Below the pieces are notes generated by a model. That model was not told the origin of the DNA and made no database searches. It saw nothing but the letters and a program-made list of their open reading frames with translations. A stretch of 64,000 bases of DNA from Candidatus Saccharimonadales bacterium (GTDB taxonomy: Bacteria > Patescibacteriota > Saccharimonadia > Saccharimonadales > Saccharimonadaceae). The stretch covers positions 38,910 through 102,909 of the forward strand of contig DATHGB010000009.1 of the NCBI GenBank assembly GCA_035317825.1. Direction: 5' to 3'. A program made the position numbers and the translations under genes. How positions within the stretch are numbered: position 1 is the first letter of the stretch; every line of letters begins with the position of its first letter. This document shows positions 32,872 through 41,721 of the stretch, in pieces.

Positions 32872-32899
32872 TTGCAGAATCATCGCAACTGCCTATACT
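32872..32899 (+). promoter_or_regulatory. Promoter of the PLP-enzyme operon
   Basis: TTGCAG at 32872-32877, 16-nt spacer, TATACT at 32894-32899. AAGGA at 32908-32912 serves ATG 32925. Confidence 0.55.
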
Positions 32900-32924
32900 A
32901 CATACAAGAAGGAAAAAATGAATT

Positions 32925-33875
32925 ATGAAAATAGCTTTTGTAGGAAAAGGCGGTAGTGGCAAAACGACTATCAGCGCGCTCTTCTCACTTTATATGGATA
33001 GCAAAAATAAAAATGTTGGGCTATTTGATGTTGATGTAAATAGCCACACAGCGGAGGTGCTCGGTATAGCATCGGATAGTCACAAGAATCTTTCCGAGGA
33101 TGATCCTTCGGCCGATATTCGTCGTTATCTTGCCGGCACAAACCCTCGTGTTAGCCCTGACGATTTTTTGAACTCTACGCCTCCTGGCAATGGCTCGGGT
33201 GTTTTTACACTTGGCAAAGATAATTATGTTACCAAAACATATGGACAGAAATTTGGACTCCTATCTCATCTCTTTACGATTGGGTCGTACAAAGATACTT
33301 CAATTGGAATTGATTGTCATCACAGCACACAGTATATCGCAGAGAATCTGTTGTCACACGCGGAACAATCCCATGATGATGTAATTGTTATTGATTCAGT
33401 CGCTGGCAATGATACGTTTGGTAATACGTTATACATGCAGGACTTACTGGTATTCATCGTAAAACCCGAACGCGAAGGTTTAAATGTTTTCCGTCGATTT
33501 TACGACTTGGCAGAAAAGGCTGGCGTGGCAGACCGCGTATATGTTATTGGCAATCAAGTTGGCTCAGACGTACAACGTGCATTTTTGGAAAAAGAAATTC
33601 CGTCAGATAAGTTGTTGGGTATTTTAACAACAAACGACCAGATTATTGATCGTCGCTTGGCCGATCTACCACTTGATGTTGACTGTATGCAGATGAATGA
33701 GCGAGAAGTATTTGATAAAGTCCATGAAATAGCTGGTCTGCACGTGCAAACTGCCGAACATTATTATAATGAAATCGTGGCTTTGCACCGTAAACTATCG
33801 ACTGAGGGCTGGGTAATTGGATCGTACCATGATCATATGGAAAGTCAGATCGATCCTGAGTTTAGTGCGGTATAG
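32925..33875 (+). CDS. CooC/MinD-type P-loop ATPase
   Basis: The 316-aa protein starts with a deviant Walker A (GKGGSGKTT, residues 7-15), then LFDVDVNSHTAEVLG (switch 1) and DDVIVIDSVAGND (switch 2). These fit the SIMIBI class of CooC (Ni insertion), MinD/Mrp and NifH-like ATPases. A C-terminal tail carries HDHMESQ, possibly metal-binding. In this operon with PLP and sulfurtransferase enzymes, a metallocentre or Fe-S carrier role is attractive. It overlaps nothing and leads the operon by 2 nt to the next gene. Confidence 0.8.
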   Translation: MKIAFVGKGGSGKTTISALFSLYMDSKNKNVGLFDVDVNSHTAEVLGIASDSHKNLSEDDPSADIRRYLAGTNPRVSPDDFLNSTPPGNGSGVFTLGKDNYVTKTYGQKFGLLSHLFTIGSYKDTSIGIDCHHSTQYIAENLLSHAEQSHDDVIVIDSVAGNDTFGNTLYMQDLLVFIVKPEREGLNVFRRFYDLAEKAGVADRVYVIGNQVGSDVQRAFLEKEIPSDKLLGILTTNDQIIDRRLADLPLDVDCMQMNEREVFDKVHEIAGLHVQTAEHYYNEIVALHRKLSTEGWVIGSYHDHMESQIDPEFSAV

Positions 33876-33877
33876 TT

Positions 33878-35287
33878 ATGGATACGTCTACAAGCCCCGT
33901 GATAATGCGGCCTGTTTTTGGTCCGTCAATAAAGCATATTCTTGCTTCGCCCTCTCCTTTATTTGAAGCGATTGAGCGACATGGTGGTCCGCTAGCTATT
34001 GCCCTACCTGATGAGGCTCAGACTGCTGCTGAAAAGTTCAAAGCACTGTTTGAAGAATTACGTATGCAGTCAAAAGTATTTGTCGCTCATAAGGCGACAA
34101 ATAGCGTCGATACGCTAGCTGCTCTTCGTTCGCAGGTTTTTATAGATGTGGCTTCTCGGGCCGAGCTAGCGCATGCGTTTTCTATAGGGTATACGCATGA
34201 CGAGATCATTGCGACCGGGCCAAAATCACAGCATTTTTTGGCTGAGCTTATAGCCCATGACATACCGGTATGTGTCGACAGTCATGAAGAACTTTTGCGA
34301 CTGCGCTTACTCCTTGCTAATGGCTTAAAAGATGTGAAAGTACTTCTACGGTTAACACGAAGTGTATTGAACATGCCGTCGATCACAAAGCGAAGTCGCT
34401 TTGGGCTTGATACTGCGGCATATGAAAAAGCGCTTGCTGCGATTAGTGAAGATAAGAGATTCGTGTTGCTTGGCATATCTTTCCATCTTGATAGTCAATC
34501 GGCGGATGAGCGCTACTATGCGATTATGCAAGCGGCCAAGGAACTCATTGCTTTGCAAGATAAAGGTTATAGTGCCTCGGTGCTAGACATCGGCGGCGGG
34601 TATGGTGCATTTTATGGCATAAACCGCTCGCAGGTAGACCGGTTTGAGGCCGGGTTAAAGCAGGCAATTTTAGACGCTGGCGATACGCATACATGGCAGC
34701 ACTTTACCTATGGATTATCTCGGGTTGGAAATGCTATAAGTGGCGCGCTACACGGTATTGACGCACCTGCCGGTGCTATTGGCGTCGATCGTTTACGCGA
34801 GGTATTGGTGCGCGAAAGCGCTGAGGGAGGAACCCTTGCGAATTTTCTGAATGAAAACCTTATTGAAATTTGGATTGAGCCGGGTGCCGCAATTTTAAGT
34901 GAAGCAGGCGCTGTTGTGACGGAGATCATGGAAGTGAAGCAACTTGATGGAGAGATTCTTGTAGTTGTTGATGCGCACCGTAATCAGGTTTGCTTTGAGA
35001 ATAACGAAGCGCTGCTTGACCCAATACTCATTAAAAAACATCCAGAATCTTCACAGGCGTCAGATGTATTTATTGCCGGTAATTTATGTGCAGAAAATGA
35101 CATGATGACGTACCGTAAAATTCGCTTTGACGATGTCCCTCGGGCAGGAGATCTGCTGCTTTGGACGCACACCGGCGCTTACCGGGCACATTTTAGTGCA
35201 TCGCAGGCAATCGGACATGCACTTGCAAAACAATTAACCTACGAGGAAAACGCAAATGCGTATACCCTTTCAGAAAGGACATCATGA
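33878..35287 (+). CDS. Y4yA-like PLP-dependent decarboxylase (fold type III)
   Basis: The 469 aa belong to the alanine-racemase-like fold: FVAHKATNS carries the PLP lysine, then ISFHLDSQS, VLDIGGGYGAFYG (phosphate loop) and a C-terminal GNLCAENDMM with the catalytic Cys/Asp of ornithine and diaminopimelate decarboxylases. It resembles the Y4yA branch found in siderophore-like clusters. The product would be a diamine or modified amino acid. It starts 2 nt after the ATPase stop and overlaps the next gene by 4 nt. Confidence 0.82.
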   Translation: MDTSTSPVIMRPVFGPSIKHILASPSPLFEAIERHGGPLAIALPDEAQTAAEKFKALFEELRMQSKVFVAHKATNSVDTLAALRSQVFIDVASRAELAHAFSIGYTHDEIIATGPKSQHFLAELIAHDIPVCVDSHEELLRLRLLLANGLKDVKVLLRLTRSVLNMPSITKRSRFGLDTAAYEKALAAISEDKRFVLLGISFHLDSQSADERYYAIMQAAKELIALQDKGYSASVLDIGGGYGAFYGINRSQVDRFEAGLKQAILDAGDTHTWQHFTYGLSRVGNAISGALHGIDAPAGAIGVDRLREVLVRESAEGGTLANFLNENLIEIWIEPGAAILSEAGAVVTEIMEVKQLDGEILVVVDAHRNQVCFENNEALLDPILIKKHPESSQASDVFIAGNLCAENDMMTYRKIRFDDVPRAGDLLLWTHTGAYRAHFSASQAIGHALAKQLTYEENANAYTLSERTS

Positions 35288-36609
35288 TTTATAACTCTAT
35301 AGAACAAGTTATCGGTAATACTCCCCTTCTAAAACTTGACGGCAAAAGATACGGACTGAAGAATACTGATCTATATGTAAAATTAGAATATCTTAACCCC
35401 TTTGGTTCTATTAAGGATAGGACTGCACTAGGATTACTAAAAGATACTAAATGGAAAGAGCTGGAACGACAAAACCAGCATATTATTGAGAGTTCAAGTG
35501 GTAATACGGCAAAATCGCTTCAAGTCCTTGCCAGCCGCCACGGCGTGCCTGTTATTTGTGTGACGAATCGTATTAAAGTTCCAGAAGTCGAGCAACAGCT
35601 TCGTTACCTTGGTACAGAGATTATGTCATTGCCGGGTCGATCGGAGTGTCCTGATCCTAATGACGAGAACAATACGGTGGCTGTTATTGAGAGTATGCAA
35701 CATCAGCAGCCTAATCACTATTATCATACTGCACAGTACACCAACCTCGCCAACCCTTTAATGCACGAGACGACCACGGCAAAAGAATTATACGAGGATC
35801 TGCCGACAATTGATTACATGATTAGTGGTATCGGTACGGGTGGATCAAGCAGTGGCTTGATAGCCTATGCCTCGCATCATCATCTAGATACGAATCATAT
35901 TGGTGTTGTAGCCGATCCGAGCGATTTCTTGCCAGGAATCCGTACGAAGAACGAACTGTTCGAAACGGGATTATTCGAGGCTGATGCTTTTTTGGATATC
36001 ATCGAAGTCACTTCGGCAGACGCGCTAAAAGCATTGCAAATACTGGTTAAAAACGAAGGTGTTTTAGCAGGTCCCACAACGGGGGGTAATTTTGCAGCGG
36101 CAACTCGATATCTTTTGGAACATGACACGTTTCGCGAGGATGGATCACGTCAAACGGCGGTGTTTATTGCCTGCGATCGGCTCGAGACGTATATGTCGTA
36201 TATTGCCAAGCGCCAACCTGAACTATTTGACAGTACCCGTTTAACCGATATATTTACAGCGGCTGTTTCTGACGAGGAGGCAAAAGAGTTGTCGCGGGCC
36301 GCAAGTCATGAAACGCAGCAATGGATCGTAGACGAAAACGTTCTTGTGGTTGATACGCGCGGCGTAAAACCTTTTGTCAATTTCCATATCGAAGGATCAT
36401 TAAACTACCCAGAAGACCTGCTCAAGGAAGTGCTCGAAAACGGCACCCCGTTTGCTGATCGTCCGGTATTGCTTGTTTGCCCTACTGGTGATCGCAGCAA
36501 GCTTTTGGCGAGTGTTCTGAGTAAGCGCGGTGTCAAAGCCTATAGTCTTGGGGGAGGCTTGTTAGCATGGAGAAGCGCTGGGCTGCCGCTAGTACGAAAG
36601 GCTCTCTAA
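35284..36609 (+). CDS. Cysteine synthase-like PLP enzyme fused to rhodanese
   Basis: Residues 1-320 are a fold-type II PLP lyase: VIGNTPLLKL, SIKDRTALG with the PLP lysine, SSSGNTAKSL and SGIGTGGSSSGL (phosphate loop). Residues 345-440 form a rhodanese with active-site loop CPTGDRS. Fusion of a sulfhydrylase-type enzyme to a sulfurtransferase suggests transfer of a persulfide or thiol in one polypeptide. It is translated by ATGA overlap with the decarboxylase and overlaps the next start by TAATG. Confidence 0.88.
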   Translation: MIYNSIEQVIGNTPLLKLDGKRYGLKNTDLYVKLEYLNPFGSIKDRTALGLLKDTKWKELERQNQHIIESSSGNTAKSLQVLASRHGVPVICVTNRIKVPEVEQQLRYLGTEIMSLPGRSECPDPNDENNTVAVIESMQHQQPNHYYHTAQYTNLANPLMHETTTAKELYEDLPTIDYMISGIGTGGSSSGLIAYASHHHLDTNHIGVVADPSDFLPGIRTKNELFETGLFEADAFLDIIEVTSADALKALQILVKNEGVLAGPTTGGNFAAATRYLLEHDTFREDGSRQTAVFIACDRLETYMSYIAKRQPELFDSTRLTDIFTAAVSDEEAKELSRAASHETQQWIVDENVLVVDTRGVKPFVNFHIEGSLNYPEDLLKEVLENGTPFADRPVLLVCPTGDRSKLLASVLSKRGVKAYSLGGGLLAWRSAGLPLVRKAL

Positions 36610-37700
36610 TGGATCGTCAAAGCTATCCAAGCTTGCGTAATCATCCCTCGGTCATTCATTTTGATGCGTCGGCTGCCTTTCCCCTGCATGATAAGGTTAT
36701 TGCAGCTGTAAATGGAGTGATGATGGGGTATGTTGGTGCTGCGGGCAAAGCGAGTTACGATTGGTCGCTTAGGGCATCAGCTGAGGTTGAAAAAGTACGC
36801 ACGCGCGTCGCGGATTTTATTAGTGCCAACCCCAAGGCGATCCATTTTGTATATAGTGCTTCGGATGCGGCGCGCCAACTGACTGATAATCTTCGTGCCG
36901 AAGAGTATGACACAATTATTTACTCACCTGAGGACCATACGAGCGTCACGGATCTTTTGGGGCAGCACGCGCTTAAGCCAATTCATCTCTCCTATAATCA
37001 AAATGGTGCTTACGACCTGAACACTATAGATAGCACAGCCGATTATAGTAAAGCCGTGATATTTGCCAGTAATATTCACCATTTATACGGGGCGGACAAT
37101 GATATGCGAGCATTACGTCAAGCTTTTCCTGGGGCAACTTTAGTTATTGATGCGTCACAGTCAATAGGGCGCACAACGGTTAATGTAGGGCTGTTGGGGT
37201 GCGACGCATTGTATTTTTCGTCGCAAAAACTTGGCGGTATTACTGGGGCTGGTGTTCTTTTTATTTCTCCTTCATCCAAGTTGGCGAGCATAGATCTCAT
37301 TGAGCCGAGTACATTGCCTCTGCCTGCTATCACGTCTCTTGGTGCGGCGATTGATATTATTAATGCCGTAAGTCTCCATCATATTGACACAAAACTAACC
37401 CGGCTAACGAGCCATTTCATCCAGATAGCAGCAGAACAGGTTGATGCACTTACTTTTACTAAAGGTTCTGCAAATAGCGAGTATAACTGCAGTGGGAACG
37501 GTATTGTATCTTTTAAGGTTGGGGGGTACAGTTCGCAGGATATTGCTATGATCCTAGGAAGTAATAATATCAATGTGCGTGCGGCCGATCATTGCGTCAA
37601 TGATGCGTTCGTCGACAGAGACGTGGTACGAGTAAGTATGCATGCGTACACAGTGCCCGACGAGCTTGAAAAGCTAGTCAACGTCTTGGCAGAACTATAG
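36609..37700 (+). CDS. Class V aminotransferase (cysteine desulfurase/SufS-like)
   Basis: From ATG 36609 the protein has 363 aa with VIHFDASAAFP at the start, SPEDHTSVTDLL (His over the PLP ring), VIDASQSIGRT (Asp for PLP N1) and YFSSQKLGGITGAGVLF with the PLP lysine. These are the marks of the SufS/NifS/kynureninase branch. A catalytic Cys loop of desulfurases is not evident, so selenocysteine lyase, desulfurase or other lyase activity remain open. It is the last gene of the Fur-facing operon. Confidence 0.82.
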   Translation: MDRQSYPSLRNHPSVIHFDASAAFPLHDKVIAAVNGVMMGYVGAAGKASYDWSLRASAEVEKVRTRVADFISANPKAIHFVYSASDAARQLTDNLRAEEYDTIIYSPEDHTSVTDLLGQHALKPIHLSYNQNGAYDLNTIDSTADYSKAVIFASNIHHLYGADNDMRALRQAFPGATLVIDASQSIGRTTVNVGLLGCDALYFSSQKLGGITGAGVLFISPSSKLASIDLIEPSTLPLPAITSLGAAIDIINAVSLHHIDTKLTRLTSHFIQIAAEQVDALTFTKGSANSEYNCSGNGIVSFKVGGYSSQDIAMILGSNNINVRAADHCVNDAFVDRDVVRVSMHAYTVPDELEKLVNVLAEL

Positions 37701-37763
37701 ATGTTCGTAGAATAGGGTAGATATACAACTTCGACTACTGGATACAACCTTGCGTGGTGCGGT

Positions 37764-37786
37764 GAGGCTATAGCCTTTGCTTTTTT
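37764..37786 (+). terminator. Possible terminator of the PLP operon
   Basis: GAGGCTATAGCCTTTGC followed by TTTTTT: an AGGC/GCCT stem with a small loop. Confidence 0.45.
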
Positions 37787-37888
37787 GCAATAACAGTAGT
37801 ACGTACCTGACTCTCAAAACCCTCCCCTGACATAAAAAGACGCGATATACTTTCCTTGTTAACCTTCTAAAACTAACAAAGGAGAAGA

Positions 37889-38881
37889 TTAGTACGTCTC
37901 TAAGGCTTTTTCTAACACTCTCGGATCAGCCAACTTTTGGTATCTGCTATAATTTTGATCACCCAGATGCGGATCAATCGTCCCTTCGTCCACATTGGCG
38001 ATGCGGTCCGCGCCCCAAAGAACCGTACCTAATGTGTATAGCAAGAGACGCGGAGGAATCCGATCAGGCATTGTAGTATCACCGGTCTTTTCCGTATAAG
38101 TTTCTAGAAAAGCTTGTTTCTCCGTATCCGTCAGTGCTCGCGGTGATGCCCATAGGTTTAGTGCATCGCAAAAGAAGACTGCGATATCCTGGCTTGGGTC
38201 ATCAATACGACTCTGCTCCCAATCGACGAAGTATACGCTTTCACCGTTATCTATAATGTTTGCAGGATTAAGATCAGCGTGGATAACGCTACTGGGAGCA
38301 TACAGGCCCTCAAGTTTAGGTATATCCTTGACCATCTTAGCCATGATAGACCGGCATAGCCGTAAAAGATCCATGTCAGGACTTTGTCGCTGTTCATACT
38401 GCTCCAGAGCAGCCATACCACTTGCATACTGTCCTCTTAGCGGGTTCTCTCGCCGCTGCAGTGGAGCGTTTTCTATCGGGATCATATGTAATTTTGACAT
38501 GGCATCAGCGGCCCTTTGTACGGCTGGGATTGAGAACCGTATATGACCGCCGGAGATATATTCTTCGATGAGGAGACCATACGGAAAATGCTCCCTGGTA
38601 TTATCGAGGAAAAGCGGCTTTGGAGCTATATCATGAGGCGCAACGAATTCTAGTGCCCTATACTCATCTACTATGTGGTCTGCGGAACCGCTTTGCGATT
38701 CGATATTCAATCGAACGACCACGTCGCACTCATCCTGTCGGACACGATAATTGTAATTGTAATCCCCACCTTCAAGCTTCTCGATGTCGGCTCCAGTAAA
38801 ATCGGAGACGCCTAAAGCCTCCCGGGCATTTGTCTGCAAATAAGGCAGCACCCGTTGGTCGATATTCATTTCGTTTGTCAT
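37889..38881 (-). CDS. APH-family phosphotransferase (aminoglycoside/choline kinase-like)
   Basis: The 330-aa kinase shows NYNYRVRQDECDVVVRLN (nucleotide-binding strand and Lys-like Arg), the Brenner motif VIHADLNPANII with catalytic Asp and Asn, and VDWEQSRIDDPSQD (metal Asp). This is the aminoglycoside phosphotransferase/choline kinase fold. The substrate could be an antibiotic, choline, homoserine or a sugar. No resistance claim can be made. It is next to a GNAT gene on the same strand, 60 nt downstream of it. Confidence 0.85.
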   Translation of the reverse strand: MTNEMNIDQRVLPYLQTNAREALGVSDFTGADIEKLEGGDYNYNYRVRQDECDVVVRLNIESQSGSADHIVDEYRALEFVAPHDIAPKPLFLDNTREHFPYGLLIEEYISGGHIRFSIPAVQRAADAMSKLHMIPIENAPLQRRENPLRGQYASGMAALEQYEQRQSPDMDLLRLCRSIMAKMVKDIPKLEGLYAPSSVIHADLNPANIIDNGESVYFVDWEQSRIDDPSQDIAVFFCDALNLWASPRALTDTEKQAFLETYTEKTGDTTMPDRIPPRLLLYTLGTVLWGADRIANVDEGTIDPHLGDQNYSRYQKLADPRVLEKALETY

Positions 38882-38944
38882 ATCATTACCCGTATCGCAC
38901 GGCTGCTTAAACAGCTTGTGTAGACTCTGCTTTCAATACCCATA

Positions 38945-39850
38945 TTAAGCCGCCTCAGGTATCCCAAGCTCATTCATAAGCTTTTCACTGTGCGTTGGCC
39001 ACCACCATGCGGTGTTCGCATATTTTGGGCAGGCATCACAAGACGACGGAATCGTTCCAGAGCATGCCCACCGTCCATACATTTGCCCTCGCTCCGCGTC
39101 ATAACGTGACCAACACGCCATCTCGTTGTATCTCTCACCCCCGAAGCCTCCATACGTGTAGCCTTCAGAATCGGAGGGCTGGGTCGTGGCCTTCATCTTT
39201 TTAAAAAGTTTAGCAGCCGCCGTGTTTGTAGTTACAGCCGCTGTCGGCACATAGATATCCGACATGGTTGCCGCATCCAAGGCTGCCTGCATTAACTTCT
39301 GCGCTATGTGCTCTCCCCGGCGTGCCTGGTCGACGACAAGTACGCGCGGTTCAAAGAAAATCGGACTATCGAGGTGTCCTCTTCTGCTAGGCACAAGATC
39401 TCGCTCGTCTAAGTGTACTAGCGTCAGTGCGAGGCTTCCGACTAGCTTATTCCCGCCATCTTTTTCGCGCGCAATAAATAAATTTCTTGTTCGTTGCCGC
39501 CACCATTCTTGGGGCATAGAGTCTAGGTGTTCGTTGGTTTTAAACTGTTCTAACCACCAATTTTCAACGTCTGGCGGCATCCAGGTCGTTACTGTTTCAT
39601 ACCATTCATCAATCGCTGGCACTCGTACGATACTACCTGGATATTTCCTCTGAAAATATTCACCCGGCCCTTCAAATACGTTATCGTGTGCTTCATCCAG
39701 GAAATAGTCAGAGAGGCCAGCCTTATCACGGGCCTTATTCTCATCTGCTATAAAATGGAAGACTTCAGACTGATCAACATCATCGTAAAGCCTGTCGCTA
39801 CAGGGATTAGGGTATGATATGATCTCAACCGATCTGTTATTTGATGTCAT
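38945..39850 (-). CDS. GNAT-family acetyltransferase-like protein
   Basis: The 301-aa protein carries a GNAT core: LVGSLALTLVHLDER, then RVLVVDQARRGEHIAQKLMQAAL, the acetyl-CoA loop (Q/RxxGxG/A form, read QARRGEHI), and a V/Y strand. About 110 N-terminal residues before the core and a Cys-rich tail (CSGTIPSSCDACPKY) are extra, so it is longer than usual. The substrate is unknown. Same strand as the APH-like kinase. Confidence 0.75.
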   Translation of the reverse strand: MTSNNRSVEIISYPNPCSDRLYDDVDQSEVFHFIADENKARDKAGLSDYFLDEAHDNVFEGPGEYFQRKYPGSIVRVPAIDEWYETVTTWMPPDVENWWLEQFKTNEHLDSMPQEWWRQRTRNLFIAREKDGGNKLVGSLALTLVHLDERDLVPSRRGHLDSPIFFEPRVLVVDQARRGEHIAQKLMQAALDAATMSDIYVPTAAVTTNTAAAKLFKKMKATTQPSDSEGYTYGGFGGERYNEMACWSRYDAERGQMYGRWACSGTIPSSCDACPKYANTAWWWPTHSEKLMNELGIPEAA

Positions 39851-40053
39851 CTTTCTTTGCCAATTTCGCTACTTATCATTAGAATTAAGTAAGTATACCA
39901 TATTTTACAAAATTTCGCTATCAAGTGATGTACCCTCTTAATACACTTTCCGGAATAGTAAATATTGCCTCACTATGATGGTGTACGTAGCATTACCATG
40001 GTTAATGAGCGTGGGGCTCGGTAAGAAGGGTCTCAGTTTTGAGTCCTTTTATA

Positions 40054-40620
40054 TTATACTTTTCTATCCGCGTCTATTTTTCCCAGTATTTCTAACAATT
40101 TTGTTGTAGTATTCCAGCTACGGATGGTCATGGATTTGTAGAGCGGCGATGCTATAATTTTGCTCAGCCGGCTCTTGGTCCGCAAAGCACTGAGACGCTG
40201 CGAATAAACTACAGCCTCGCCTGGCCATACTTTGTCGACTCCCTCTCGGGGACTGAATACGGATATAGCCTGGGCCAAATCAATACCCATCAAAAAAATT
40301 GCGTCACTGTGATATTTTTCCGGATGATCCCCGAAGCCTTTGGGCCTACTGTCGATAACAGTCTGGAGTTGCTTATGAGACAGTACCAAGACTTTGATGA
40401 GCTCGCTATCAAGTTGAAAGCTCTTAGGCAGAACTTGTTCGATCTGAGCTTTTATCTCATCAGGGCGTTTGTCGGATTCTAAAATCACGTTACCACTGGC
40501 AATAAAAGTTGAGACATTGGAAAATCCCAGTTCTTCTAAGCATTTCCGAAGAGCCGCCATCGGTACTTTATTTTTGCCACCGACATTGATGCCGCGCATA
40601 AGTATCACGTAAGTATTCAT
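40054..40620 (-). CDS. DUF1697 family protein
   Basis: From ATG 40620 the protein has 188 aa. YVILMRGINVGGKNKVPM, FIASGNVILES and the Pro/Tyr-rich middle are signature blocks of DUF1697, a common family of unknown function. TATAAT on the minus strand (40632-40627) ends 6 nt before the ATG, implying a leaderless transcript, which excludes the longer frame from 40665. Confidence 0.85.
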   Translation of the reverse strand: MNTYVILMRGINVGGKNKVPMAALRKCLEELGFSNVSTFIASGNVILESDKRPDEIKAQIEQVLPKSFQLDSELIKVLVLSHKQLQTVIDSRPKGFGDHPEKYHSDAIFLMGIDLAQAISVFSPREGVDKVWPGEAVVYSQRLSALRTKSRLSKIIASPLYKSMTIRSWNTTTKLLEILGKIDADRKV

Positions 40621-40738
40621 TTTTTCATTATACTTGAAAGTACCTGCGGAAACACGGGATGTCAATAGTGCAGCTCTAGTATCATATATGATGCCCGGCC
40701 AAGATGATGATTCTACTTACTTAGGGTATAATTGCGAT

Positions 40739-41191
40739 ATGTCTGAACAAAACTCTCTAGGTATCATTAATCACGAAACCTCACACCGAAAAACAGATTA
40801 CCTTTATAGGATTTCTATCAAGGGTTTGATTAAGAATGAAAAAGGCGAGGTACTCGTCGTTAAAGAGACGGGAAGAAACTACTGGGATCTGCCGGGAGGA
40901 GGTATGGATCATGCCGAGAATATCAAACTTGCGATTACCCGCGAATTGAAAGAAGAAGTCAATCTTAGCGGAGATTTTACATACAAAATCATTGACGTTG
41001 ATGACCCGGCATATCTAGAAATGCACGACTTTTGGCAAGTACGGCTTATTTTCGAAGTAAAGCCAGATGATATGGTATTTAGCGCTGGTGAAGATGGTGA
41101 CGAAATAGCTTTTATCAATCCAGATACGTTTAAAGATTCAGAATCAGCCACTGAGCGAACAATTTACGACTATGCCAGCCTAACTTCGTAA
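40739..41191 (+). CDS. NUDIX hydrolase
   Basis: From ATG 40739 the protein has 150 aa with the Nudix box GGGMDHAENIKLAITRELKEEVN (read as G-x5-E-x7-RE-x2-EE), split here, which binds Mg for pyrophosphate cleavage. TATAAT (40727-40732) lies 6 nt before ATG 40739, so a leaderless mRNA is likely and the upstream in-frame start at 40634 is not. Substrates could be oxidised nucleotides or nucleotide sugars. Confidence 0.83.
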   Translation: MSEQNSLGIINHETSHRKTDYLYRISIKGLIKNEKGEVLVVKETGRNYWDLPGGGMDHAENIKLAITRELKEEVNLSGDFTYKIIDVDDPAYLEMHDFWQVRLIFEVKPDDMVFSAGEDGDEIAFINPDTFKDSESATERTIYDYASLTS

Positions 41192-41265
41192 AAGGCTGAG
41201 AAATTCAGTAAAAAACCTGACACGAACGCAGGTGCTATACTAAAACTATCAAACAAGGGGATACT

Positions 41266-41469
41266 ATGACACACAGCGATAAGCCATCAGTAAAGATCAT
41301 CAACCAGCACGGACCAATGGGATTCGTAATGTTCACCGCATTCGTAGGGGCATTTATCTACTTCCTGCAATTCACGAATGATTTCGGAGACGTACTCTTC
41401 GCCTTCATCAAGGCAATTGTATGGCCAGGTTTCGTCATCTATCACCTGTTACAATTTCTAGGTGTTTAG
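41266..41469 (+). CDS. Small membrane protein (67 aa)
   Basis: After AAGGGG and ATG 41266 comes a 67-aa protein with two hydrophobic segments (PMGFVMFTAFVGAFIYFLQF and AIVWPGFVIYHLLQFLGV). No annotated family is recalled, although small proteins of this kind are frequent. It stands between the NUDIX gene and the GT2 operon. Confidence 0.7.
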   Translation: MTHSDKPSVKIINQHGPMGFVMFTAFVGAFIYFLQFTNDFGDVLFAFIKAIVWPGFVIYHLLQFLGV

Positions 41470-41519
41470 TAGCGTTCGTTAGTCAATCAAAACCATAACG
41501 GGGATGGTATACTTCCGAT

Positions 41520-41687
41520 ATGAACACACCGGTACGAACAAAAGCTATTCGTTATCGAGTCCGTCTTGCAAAAAGTAGTATCCAGGAAATCTGGAACTTA
41601 TTCATAAAGTATCTCGAAGCTCAGAGCTACAAGGCGTGTTCGAATTCAAACAGCATGACTATGGCTTATATCACTATATATTATTGA
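41520..41687 (+). CDS. Short basic protein, 55 aa (leaderless)
   Basis: TATACT (41508-41513) ends 6 nt before ATG 41520, the same geometry as other leaderless genes here. The 55 codons encode a basic N-terminus (MNTPVRTKAIRYRVRLAKSS), a helix and an aromatic tail ending YITIYY. It ends in the -35 of the next promoter. May be functional or a relic. Confidence 0.45.
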   Translation: MNTPVRTKAIRYRVRLAKSSIQEIWNLFIKYLEAQSYKACSNSNSMTMAYITIYY

Positions 41688-41712
41688 CTTTTAAGGTAAT
41701 ATGTGGTATTAT
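41684..41712 (+). promoter_or_regulatory. Promoter of the GT2 gene
   Basis: TTGACT (41684-41689), 17-nt spacer, TATTAT (41707-41712). GTG start at 41722 follows after 9 nt, giving a leaderless mRNA. Confidence 0.72.
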
Positions 41713-41721
41713 TAACAGATC

